This document shows, piece by piece, positions 1-6,138 of a stretch of DNA of 24,331 bases. The stretch is from a virus. The translations under genes and the position numbers were made by a program. Location: positions 1 to 24,331 of the IMG/VR virus record IMGVR_UViG_3300025652_000533. One strand, 5' to 3'. Each line of letters starts with the position of its first letter. Positions within the stretch are counted from its first letter, which is position 1. The notes beneath the pieces are model-generated. The model was not told where the DNA came from and ran no database searches. It saw only the letters and a list, made by a program, of their open reading frames with translations.

Positions 1-99
1 TGTTGCCTTTCGCCCTTGTGTACTAGGCTTGCCACTCTTGGTTCTCCATTTTTGTTTTGTCCAAGATTTCAGTGATCTTTGTCTTTTTGTGAGTGCCAT
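1..99 (-). CDS. Small basic phage protein, C-terminus cut by window edge
   Basis: An ATG at 99 opens a frame that stays open to base 1, giving 33 residues beginning MALTKRQRSLKSWTKQKW. It is very rich in Lys, Arg, Ser and Thr, with two tryptophans in a WTKQKWRTKSGKPST stretch. From memory this resembles small basic proteins that recur in marine phage genomes (DUF5872-like); I could not check this. Its ATG shares a base with the stop of the 57-residue gene upstream (TAATG), so it is probably translationally coupled. Function is unknown; nucleic-acid binding would be a guess from charge alone. Confidence 0.6.
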   Translation of the reverse strand, partial: MALTKRQRSLKSWTKQKWRTKSGKPSTQGRKAT

Positions 100-272
100 T
101 ACTTATATCCACCACCTTTAGCTTTGTACTGCTTGGCAAGCATTTGTGCTTTCCTTGCAGACCATTGACCAGGCTTACCACCTTTACCACCAGACTTAAT
201 CCTTTGGAATAACTGCTTTCTCATAGTAGGTTTTGTGTAGTTACCTGATTTATTTACTGTAGATTTAGCCAT
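99..272 (-). CDS. Small Gly/Lys-rich basic protein (57 aa)
   Basis: The frame runs from ATG at 272 to TAA at 99 and encodes 57 residues with a central GGKGGKPGQWSARKAQMLAK segment and a C-terminal KAKGGGYK. The N-terminus (MAKSTVNKSGNYTKPTMRK) and the QWSARKAQ core match a small protein I recognise from cyanophages and other marine phages, always unannotated. A GGTAGG ribosome-binding site lies just before the start, inside the end of the 38-residue gene, and the stop overlaps the next ATG. No cysteine, signal peptide or membrane segment is seen. Strong basic charge suggests nucleic-acid or virion association, but that is inference. Confidence 0.8.
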   Translation of the reverse strand: MAKSTVNKSGNYTKPTMRKQLFQRIKSGGKGGKPGQWSARKAQMLAKQYKAKGGGYK

Positions 273-273
273 G

Positions 274-390
274 TTACCTACCTTTTACAAGTTTAGTCAG
301 TGTCTTTGCTTGTTTTGCGTGCATTCTTGATGCTTTTTTTAATGCTGTCGCAACTTTTTTTACTTTTCTAACTTTAGATTTGGACTTCAT
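274..390 (-). CDS. Very small Lys/Arg-rich protein (38 aa)
   Basis: ATG at 390 to TAA at 274, 38 residues starting MKSKSKVRKVKKVATALKKA. About a third of the residues are Lys or Arg, and the spacing allows an amphipathic helix. The start overlaps the stop of the three-TM holin gene by four bases (ATGA), and the next gene starts one base after its stop, so the reading frame fits the operon exactly. It could be a DNA-binding or cationic helical peptide; no family is recognised. The operon fit, not homology, is the reason to call it a gene. Confidence 0.6.
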   Translation of the reverse strand: MKSKSKVRKVKKVATALKKASRMHAKQAKTLTKLVKGR

Positions 391-782
391 TTTGTCAACC
401 CCTTTTGCTTTTCATAAGTTCTGAGACCACCTAATCCTAACATACCCATCAACACAGTCATCAATGAACCCATGTCAAAAGTAGGTAACTCAGGTATAGC
501 AACTCCGATATAAGCACACAAGAATATTGTTATTGGTGCTAATACAAAATGCCAACACAGTGCTACACCACAGGTCCAACCAATAAAAGGTCTCCACCCA
601 GCAACAAAGATAGACTTATGCTGTGCTTCTGCCTTGTTTATCTCTAGCTGTCCTTTAGCTAACTCCTGGGCATGATTCTCTGCCATTGTTGCCACCTCAT
701 GTGCCAACTTATTCTTCATGTCTTTGTCTTCTATAAACTTACCTAGTAAGTTGCTTACCGGTCCTATTAACGCTGTTAACAT
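387..782 (-). CDS. Three-TM holin of gene-transfer-agent type
   Basis: 131 residues. The first 55 are amphipathic and charged; hydrophobic segments follow at roughly residues 64-80, 82-96 and 104-120, and the protein ends LGLGGLRTYEKQKG. The GWRPFIGW motif before the first segment and the LRTYEKxKG ending are characteristic of the family known as 3TM holin for gene-transfer-agent release (GTA_holin_3TM). Its job would be to open the inner membrane at lysis. The start follows an AAGGAG site and is coupled to the previous gene by TAATG. No endolysin is encoded in the window, so the partner is missing from view. Confidence 0.8.
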   Translation of the reverse strand: MLTALIGPVSNLLGKFIEDKDMKNKLAHEVATMAENHAQELAKGQLEINKAEAQHKSIFVAGWRPFIGWTCGVALCWHFVLAPITIFLCAYIGVAIPELPTFDMGSLMTVLMGMLGLGGLRTYEKQKGLTK

Positions 783-991
783 TACTTATGCTCCTTATGT
801 TCGTGACCCATCCATATACCAAACACACCTGTCATTACACCCATCACCACAGATACAAAGGCTGATTGTGCAGCAGTCGGTGCATCTAAATCCATAAACC
901 ATTCAGCACAACGCCATGACATTACTGTACTAGCAAGCATCATACATCTTGGTAGTATTTTCCATTTAAGAAACTGTTCAACTGTAACCAT
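782..991 (-). CDS. Small two-TM membrane protein, holin-like
   Basis: 69 residues with two hydrophobic helices, about residues 14-33 (contains MMLASTVMSW) and 43-61 (SVVMGVMTGVFGIWMG), and a short His/Lys-rich tail. The size and two-helix layout fit a class II holin or antiholin. I recognise close look-alikes in marine phage lysis regions, usually unannotated. A GAGGGTG ribosome-binding site precedes the ATG, which overlaps the preceding stop (TAATG). It sits directly before the three-TM holin, so holin/antiholin pairing is possible. Experimental function is unknown to me. Confidence 0.7.
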   Translation of the reverse strand: MVTVEQFLKWKILPRCMMLASTVMSWRCAEWFMDLDAPTAAQSAFVSVVMGVMTGVFGIWMGHEHKEHK

Positions 992-1188
992 TAGTACACC
1001 CTCACTTTCTCTGTATCCACAAATGGTACGAGCTTACACATACACTCATATACTTGTGGCTTATCGTCTTTCATGTAGGATTGGTTGTTTAATTTATCTC
1101 TGTACTGCAAGCATACATTCACATTCTCAAAGTATATACCACCAGTAGCGATTCCATTTAATGTACAAGCTAGTAAGAAGGCTGTCAT
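991..1188 (-). CDS. Short cysteine-containing envelope-type protein (65 aa)
   Basis: The N-terminus MTAFLLACTLNG is a short hydrophobic stretch with Cys8 in a lipobox-like LLAC context. Further cysteines lie at 26, 49 and 51 (YECMCKL). Export followed by lipidation or disulphide formation is possible, but the hydrophobic stretch is shorter than a normal signal peptide and lacks a positive N-region. An outer-membrane spanin subunit is one candidate role from position and size; there is no proline-rich linker to support it. The ATG overlaps the TGA of the upstream membrane-protein gene (ATGA), with AAAGG as ribosome-binding site. Confidence 0.65.
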   Translation of the reverse strand: MTAFLLACTLNGIATGGIYFENVNVCLQYRDKLNNQSYMKDDKPQVYECMCKLVPFVDTEKVRVY

Positions 1189-1655
1189 ATCAAACCTTTC
1201 TTTTTAGCTATGATTGCCAGGACTGTGACTACACCTGATAATAAAGCAGTAATAAGAATAGCTAATATAACTTTCATTACTGTTTCTTTTATCTTTTCTT
1301 TACGTTTCTCTGCGTTAATACGAGCATCTCTTCTAGCTTTGCGTGCATCAGCACAGTAAGAAACATAGTCATTGTATAGACCTGCCCTGCCATATATCTG
1401 CATGAACTCACGGAGTTGTTCGTTCTTAACTCGTATCTCTTCCAAAGCCATAAACTCTTCTAGGTCATTGTCTTCTTTGCCTAGAAAGTTAGTCCAGATA
1501 CTATTCTTTTTTTTATGTAAATCTTGTTTAAGTTGTTCTTCAGCACTAACAAATTTAGATATTGCTGCACCTGCTGAAGATAGATCTCGACCATTCTGTA
1601 TGGTCTGTTTGATAATTGCAAAAGCACTATTAGCGACCACTAGCATTTCAAGCAT
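1185..1655 (-). CDS. C-terminally anchored membrane protein of the lysis cassette
   Basis: 156 residues. A mostly helical charged domain (about 1-120, with a dense Arg/Lys stretch at 105-123) is followed by one transmembrane helix at about 126-150 and a KKKGLI tail. The N-terminal phrase MLEMLVVANSAFAIIKQTIQ followed by GRDLSS resembles a protein found in many marine phages near holins. A tail anchor is the reverse of the usual inner-membrane spanin (N-anchored), so I do not call it Rz. A GAGGTGA ribosome-binding site lies a few bases before the start, within the end of the previous small gene. It probably acts at the inner membrane during lysis; this is inferred from neighbours. Confidence 0.7.
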   Translation of the reverse strand: MLEMLVVANSAFAIIKQTIQNGRDLSSAGAAISKFVSAEEQLKQDLHKKKNSIWTNFLGKEDNDLEEFMALEEIRVKNEQLREFMQIYGRAGLYNDYVSYCADARKARRDARINAEKRKEKIKETVMKVILAILITALLSGVVTVLAIIAKKKGLI

Positions 1656-1659
1656 AGCG

Positions 1660-1821
1660 TCACCTCAATAGTAAACCTGCCATCATAATTATCATAGTAC
1701 CTGCTGTACCAATCATTATATGTTCAATGCGTTTAATGCGTAAGATGGTTTCTTTCCATCTCTCAGCACAGACAGCCTCATGCGTATCTATCTGTGCCTT
1801 TACATCAGAAGCCTTAATCAT
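1660..1821 (-). CDS. Small coiled-coil plus single-TM protein, XhlA-like layout
   Basis: ATG at 1821 to TGA at 1660, 53 residues. A charged helical N-terminal half (MIKASDVKAQIDTHEAVCAE, then RWKETILRIKRIEH) is followed by a hydrophobic helix at about 36-52 (IMIGTAGTMIIMMAGLLL) and a terminal Arg. This layout is that of haemolysin XhlA-type or small holin-like phage proteins. It overlaps the end of the 77-residue gene by 8 bases and supplies the ribosome-binding region for the next gene. It fills the gap that would otherwise be left between 1655 and 1814. The role at the membrane is inferred. Confidence 0.75.
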   Translation of the reverse strand: MIKASDVKAQIDTHEAVCAERWKETILRIKRIEHIMIGTAGTMIIMMAGLLLR

Positions 1822-2047
1822 TAACAACCTCATCATCTTCTTTGTCTTCAGACTTTAAAGATTCAATCAATGAGTTAGTAAAAGCATTTTGTGCTACAGT
1901 TACTTGATCCAACTGAAACTTAAGACTACCTGCTTTAGTTTGCAAATCTCTAATCTGATTAATAAAGTAACTCTGATCTTGTGTAAGATCATCTTGGTTG
2001 TACTCTTTACCATCAATAGTGATTACGTTTGCTACTTGCTCACTCAT
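1814..2047 (-). CDS. Small acidic coiled-coil protein, DUF6447-like
   Basis: 77 residues: an N-terminal NVITIDGKEYNQDDL motif, then a predicted helix (about 25-65) with RDLQTKAGSLKFQLDQVTVA and QNAFTNSLIESL, and an acidic tail. The ITIDGxEY start followed by a QxxxxxIxxLxxxLxxxQxAxNAF helix matches what I remember of the DUF6447 family common in marine phages. The ATG overlaps the stop of the 81-residue gene (ATGA). No function is known for the family; proximity to the tail fibre suggests either a virion-assembly or a lysis-cassette role. Confidence 0.75.
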   Translation of the reverse strand: MSEQVANVITIDGKEYNQDDLTQDQSYFINQIRDLQTKAGSLKFQLDQVTVAQNAFTNSLIESLKSEDKEDDEVVND

Positions 2048-2289
2048 GCTGTATACCCTTGTCCTGCTGTGATTGCAGAGTTAACTGCTGTCATGTCTTC
2101 ATCTGTCCAATAGTCCTTAGCCACCATAATCTCTAAGTGTGCTACGTTCCTATTAACACAGTCTTGCTTATCTTCAGCTTCATCATCTGCCATTGCTGTT
2201 CCTGCAATGATAGCATTGATAAGCTCCACACTATGACCCATAGCTGTGTAGTCTTGTGCTATTTCTTCTGCTGTTTTTTCGTCTGACAT
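2044..2289 (-). CDS. Small acidic protein downstream of the tail fibre (81 aa)
   Basis: 81 residues, strongly acidic, starting MSDEKTAEEIAQDYTAMGHS and containing NRNVAHLEIMVAKDYWTDED. No signal peptide or membrane helix is seen. An AAAGGAG site precedes the ATG, which starts two bases after the tail-fibre stop, so it is the first gene after the fibre. T7-like phages and other podoviruses often carry a tail-fibre assembly factor here, but nothing in the sequence proves that; I recognise only that similar short proteins occur after fibres in marine phages. Confidence 0.7.
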   Translation of the reverse strand: MSDEKTAEEIAQDYTAMGHSVELINAIIAGTAMADDEAEDKQDCVNRNVAHLEIMVAKDYWTDEDMTAVNSAITAGQGYTA

Positions 2290-2290
2290 T

Positions 2291-5200
2291 TTATTCTCCT
2301 TTTAAAGTTGATATTTCAGATTGTAACGCTGTTATTTGTGCAGATAATTCTTGTACTGCTTTAACTAGATTTGTTATTAATTTTGCAGGTGCAAATTCTA
2401 ATTTATCTGGGTTTTCATCAGAAACTAATTTTTCATCTTCAAGTGCTTTTATACCCTTAATCGCAGTTGCAACTTCTTGTGCTATGAACCCTTGCCTTAA
2501 TCCAGAATTTGCTACTTCATTGTCATAATTAGCAGTAATTTTTGAGCCATCAGGTGTGCCATCATCATACCAATCTCGTCTATCCCAATGAAATGTTACT
2601 GGTCTTAAAGAATTTATTAGTGCTAATCCTGCTTCATTAGGTAAATCCTCAATATTGGTTTTATCCCTTTGGTCTGATAAAGCAGATATACTTGTATCAT
2701 TACAACGTAAATTCGTTATATCAGCATTTCCAAGTGTGAATGAATTATTAGTATTTGAAGCTGGTGTCGCAGATTCAAACCCAATACAAGTATTTTGACT
2801 TCCATCTACTAAAACTTTACCAGCTTCATACCCAATTAATGTATTTTTCGCACCAGTAGTCAATACTGCACCAGTATCTCTACCCACTGCTGTATTTCTT
2901 TCCCCAGTAGTAACATTATACAAAGACTGAATTCCAATAGATGTAGAATCATATGTTGAAGTAGCATTGTATAAGGCTTCATAACCAAATGCTGAATTAG
3001 CATTACCAGTACCTGTTCTAAGAGCTTCGCTTCCTACTGCTGTATTTCTTTGACCAGTATGAGATATCATACACTGATAACCAACTGCTGTGTTGCTTGA
3101 TGTTGTGGTGTTTGAAAGTAAAGCACTCAATCCAACTGCTGTGTTGTTAATTCCTGTAGTATTTGCTTGTAGAGCCTGTCTACCCAATGCCACATGATTA
3201 CCACCAGTAGTATTTGCATCTAATGCACTTACACCCATACAAATACTGTCGTTACCTGTTGTATTTGCTGACATACAAGCTGTACCTATTGCTACATTAT
3301 TTGCTCCTGTAGTATTTGCAAGTAATGCACCTTTACCTACTGCTGTATTGTTATTTGCTGTGGTATTTGCTTTAAGTGCCTCTAGACCAAGTGCTGTATT
3401 GTTACTTCCAGTAGTATTTTGGTCTAGTGCTTGTAATCCTATAGCAGTTAAACCTGTACCTGTTGTGTTGCTTCTTGCAGAATACCAACCGACAGCTGTA
3501 TTGTTATGTGCTGCATTTGTATATAAAGCTGAATGTCCAACTGCTGTGTTGCTTGATGTTGTACCATTTATAGCAAGTGCTGCATATCCAATAGCAACAT
3601 TACCAGTTCCTGTTGTATTTGAAAATAATGTGTGAAATCCAAGTGCTGAATTATTGCTTGCTGTAGTGTTTGCTGATAAAGAACCCTTACCAATAGATAC
3701 GTTATTTGCACCAGTAGTATTTGCATCTAATGCTTGATATCCTATCGCTGTGTTGTCTGATGCTGTGGTGTTTGAAAGTAAAGCACTTTGACCCATAGCA
3801 ACATTGCTTGCTCCAGTTGTGTTTTGTCTACCAGAACCATCTCCAACAAACGTATTTCCAATTCCAGTTGTTGTAAGTTTTCCAGAGTCAGTGCCAATAA
3901 ATGTAGATGAATTTCCTGTTGTGTGTGACAATCCTGCATTTTGACCAACAGCAGTCATATTATCCCCTGTGGTATTTGCTTCTAATGCTCTAAAACCAAT
4001 ACCAGTATTGTTACTTCCAGTTGTATTATTTTCTAATGCTTGTAAACCAAGTGCAGAGTTAGCAGTTCCACTTGTATTAAGCTCTAGTGCTTCATAACCT
4101 ACAGCAGTATTGTTAGAGCCTGTGTTTGAATATAATGCACTTAGACCTATAGCTACATTACTTTCCCCAGTAACATTTAATCGTAGTGCATTTTGCCCAA
4201 CGGCTGTATTGTTAGATGCAGTTGTATTACTCTTTAAGGCAGACAATCCAATAGCAGTATTTGAAGCACCTGTAGTATTTGATTCTAATGAATAGTTTCC
4301 AAATGCTACGTTAGGACTACCAGTAGTATTGGCAGTAAGACTGTTATACCCAACTGCTGTATTTTCTGATGCTGTGGTGTTAGCTGAAAGAGAAAGATAA
4401 CCTATTGCAGTATTATTAGCACCAGTAGTATTTGCATCTAAAGCATAAGTACCCAAAACAGAATTATTAGCACCAGTAGTAATGCTGTAACCTGCATTAA
4501 ATCCAACAGCTACGTTATTAGATGCTGTAGTATTTGAATACAATGAAGCTCCACCTATTGCCGTAAGACTTGAACCTGAAGTATTTGTAGTTAGTGACTG
4601 ATTTCCAATAGCCACGTTATTATTTGCTCCACTTATACTATCAAGTGCAGTATCACCCAAAGCTACATTACCACTGCCAGTAGGATAATTACCATCTAGC
4701 TTGATTGTGCCACCATCTACTGAGAGGTTACTATTGATTACCAATGCACCTGTCATTGTATCGCCAGTAGTCTGCACAAAGCCAGAGCTATCTATAGCTG
4801 CATCTTGCCAGGCAGAACCAGTGTATACTTTTAAAGTATTACTTGATGTATTAAAATACAAATCACCAGCATTTAAAGCATCACCATCATTATCAACAGA
4901 TGGATCAGAACTCTTAGAACCTAAGTATGTATCGTCAAAAGTATCAGCACTAGCTGCTGCTGCTGCTGCACTAGCTGCTGCATTGGTTTCTGATGTTGAA
5001 GCATTGCTTGCAGATGTAGCTGCATTTGTCGCACTAGTAGCAGCTTCGGAAGCCTTTGTAGTAGCTGTTGTTGCTGATGTAGATGCTTCTGTAGCTTTTG
5101 TCGTAGCAGTCGTAGCTGAAGTCGCTGCATTTGATGCTGACGTACTGGCTTCACTTGCTTTTGTGGTTGCTGTTGTAGCTGAACTAGCAGCACTCGTTGC

Positions 5201-6091
5201 AGATGTGCTTGCTTCAGATGCTTTGGTAGATGCAGTTGAAGCAGATGCAGCTGCATTTGTCTCAGATGTACTTGCTTCGCTAGCCTTTGTTGATGCTGTG
5301 CTTGCACTTGTCGCAGCATTTGTTTCGCTTGTAGCTGCGTTAGTTGCAGAAGTTGCTGCTTCGCTTGCTTTCGTTGTAGCAGTCGCAGCACTATTTGCAG
5401 CGTTAGTTGCACTTGTAGCTGCTGTAACAGCATCTATTAGTAATTCAAAGTGATCTGTATCTGTTAGACTGTCACCAACAACTGCGTCTGCAACACATAT
5501 ATACACGTTGTTTAGCTGTGCAGAAGTCGTTGACTTGATAATATCTCTTACAACATATGCTTCTGTTGTTACTGTTGCGTCTGTGCCTTTGTATGTACCT
5601 AGCTCTTGTGTAACAGATAATTCACCACTACCATCAAAAGCAAGGACCTTGTTTGCTCTGTCTGTTGCACCTACTGTAAATTCAGTAGATGTCATAGTAT
5701 TTGTTCGTGATAGTTTGAGGCTTCTGTCTACTTCTTCTTGCTGTTGCTGGTCAATAAAAGTCAACCTATCTAGTGCATCTTCGTGTGTAGCTGCTGGGAA
5801 AGGATCGTTTGCCACATAGTCTGTAGACTGAGTTTGTGCCATGTTACGTCTAATAACGACAGTAACACCACTAGCAGGTGCAGTTCCAAACACAACATTA
5901 CCACCATTAGCATTACCAGCATTTGTAACTGTGTAGTTTGTTGTTAGACTCTGTACTGTTTCTACACCAGTAGCCGATCTTAGTATGACTGTAAGGTCTG
6001 CATCAGCAAATATCTTGAAAGCATATGCAAATGTAGTGGTACTTCCGTTGCCACTGTAACTGTTTTTTGTGGTTGTGCTACTAACTGTCAT
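2291..6091 (-). CDS. Tail fibre: gp17-type anchor, coiled coil, 17-aa repeat array, S74 chaperone
   Basis: 1266 residues forming the host-recognition fibre, probably a trimer. Residues 1 to about 150 match the T7 gp17 N-terminal tail-attachment domain (TFAYAFKIFADADLTVILR, later FPAATHEDALDRLTF). Residues about 221-383 are Ala/Ser/Thr heptads. A short linker with GDLYFNTSSNTLKVYTG and TTGDTMTGAL follows. Residues about 468-1127 hold about 39 copies of a 17-residue NTTGxNNTAxGxxAL repeat, like YadA/Hia head repeats. Residues 1139-1266 are a peptidase S74 intramolecular chaperone with SDQRDKTNI (Ser1139, Lys1144) and a C-terminal helix. T7 gp17 is about half this length. A GAGGT site and a possible promoter lie just upstream. 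The receptor is unknown. Confidence 0.93.
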   Translation of the reverse strand: MTVSSTTTKNSYSGNGSTTTFAYAFKIFADADLTVILRSATGVETVQSLTTNYTVTNAGNANGGNVVFGTAPASGVTVVIRRNMAQTQSTDYVANDPFPAATHEDALDRLTFIDQQQQEEVDRSLKLSRTNTMTSTEFTVGATDRANKVLAFDGSGELSVTQELGTYKGTDATVTTEAYVVRDIIKSTTSAQLNNVYICVADAVVGDSLTDTDHFELLIDAVTAATSATNAANSAATATTKASEAATSATNAATSETNAATSASTASTKASEASTSETNAAASASTASTKASEASTSATSAASSATTATTKASEASTSASNAATSATTATTKATEASTSATTATTKASEAATSATNAATSASNASTSETNAAASAAAAAASADTFDDTYLGSKSSDPSVDNDGDALNAGDLYFNTSSNTLKVYTGSAWQDAAIDSSGFVQTTGDTMTGALVINSNLSVDGGTIKLDGNYPTGSGNVALGDTALDSISGANNNVAIGNQSLTTNTSGSSLTAIGGASLYSNTTASNNVAVGFNAGYSITTGANNSVLGTYALDANTTGANNTAIGYLSLSANTTASENTAVGYNSLTANTTGSPNVAFGNYSLESNTTGASNTAIGLSALKSNTTASNNTAVGQNALRLNVTGESNVAIGLSALYSNTGSNNTAVGYEALELNTSGTANSALGLQALENNTTGSNNTGIGFRALEANTTGDNMTAVGQNAGLSHTTGNSSTFIGTDSGKLTTTGIGNTFVGDGSGRQNTTGASNVAMGQSALLSNTTASDNTAIGYQALDANTTGANNVSIGKGSLSANTTASNNSALGFHTLFSNTTGTGNVAIGYAALAINGTTSSNTAVGHSALYTNAAHNNTAVGWYSARSNTTGTGLTAIGLQALDQNTTGSNNTALGLEALKANTTANNNTAVGKGALLANTTGANNVAIGTACMSANTTGNDSICMGVSALDANTTGGNHVALGRQALQANTTGINNTAVGLSALLSNTTTSSNTAVGYQCMISHTGQRNTAVGSEALRTGTGNANSAFGYEALYNATSTYDSTSIGIQSLYNVTTGERNTAVGRDTGAVLTTGAKNTLIGYEAGKVLVDGSQNTCIGFESATPASNTNNSFTLGNADITNLRCNDTSISALSDQRDKTNIEDLPNEAGLALINSLRPVTFHWDRRDWYDDGTPDGSKITANYDNEVANSGLRQGFIAQEVATAIKGIKALEDEKLVSDENPDKLEFAPAKLITNLVKAVQELSAQITALQSEISTLKGE
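2711..4690 (-). repeat. About 39 tandem 51-bp units in the tail fibre gene
   Basis: In-frame 51-bp units encode 17-residue repeats of consensus NTT[GA]xxNTA[IV]GxxALxx. Four units (residue sequences starting NTGSNNTAVG, NAAHNNTAVG, HTGQRNTAVG and GTGNANSAFG) lack one residue. Most units have diverged in DNA, but some pairs stay almost identical: 3101-3127 and 3761-3787 differ at a single base over 27. The motif resembles the beta-roll head repeats of trimeric autotransporter adhesins (hep_Hag/YadA head). Confidence 0.95.
4945..5431 (-). repeat. 21-bp heptad repeats encoding an Ala/Ser/Thr coiled coil
   Basis: About 22 consecutive heptads of the form TKASEAx / TSATNAx / TSETNAx, residues about 221-383 of the fibre. 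Alanine occupies the a/d-type positions, as in the stalk repeats of lambda-Stf-like tail fibres. Glu and Lys recur mainly in the TKASEA type, which returns every two to four heptads. The low-complexity 21-bp period leaves long open frames in other frames on both strands, which are not genes. Confidence 0.9.
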
Positions 6092-6108
6092 AACTACCTC
6101 GTTTCTAC

Positions 6109-6137
6109 GTTATAATATTTTTTGTTAAAATAATCAA
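6109..6137 (-). promoter_or_regulatory. Possible sigma70-type promoter before the tail fibre
   Basis: In the 47-base gap between the gp16b-like gene and the fibre, the minus strand has TTGATT (6137-6132), a 17-base AT-only spacer apart from one C, and TATAAC (6114-6109). That is 4/6 and 5/6 to the host consensus with ideal spacing. The predicted start would leave a leader of only about 10-12 bases, ending in the GAGGT ribosome-binding site. AT-rich DNA produces such matches by chance, so this is tentative. Confidence 0.35.
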
Positions 6138-6138
6138 A

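Noticed and set aside
991-1655. Calling the 156- and 65-residue proteins a spanin (Rz/Rz1) pair.
   Set aside because: The 156-residue protein is anchored at its C-terminus rather than its N-terminus, and the 65-residue one lacks a proper lipoprotein signal and a proline-rich region.
2711-4690. Regularly spaced repeats suggestive of a CRISPR array.
   Set aside because: The units are contiguous, diverged, in frame and encode a clear protein repeat; there are no unique spacers or cas genes.
4921-5433. Minus-strand Gln/Leu-rich open frame overlapping the fibre gene.
   Set aside because: A shifted reading of the same heptad repeats; the real fibre frame runs through with clear domains on both sides.
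4701-5453. Plus-strand 250-codon open frame rich in Ala and Val that looks like a membrane protein.
   Set aside because: It is the antisense of the fibre's heptad coiled coil; the 21-bp repeat and Ala/Ser/Thr codons keep stops out of that frame. It has no ribosome-binding site or operon context.
2291-6091. A diversity-generating retroelement acting on the fibre.
   Set aside because: No reverse transcriptase or template-repeat copy is visible in the window, and the variation among units does not look confined to adenine positions.
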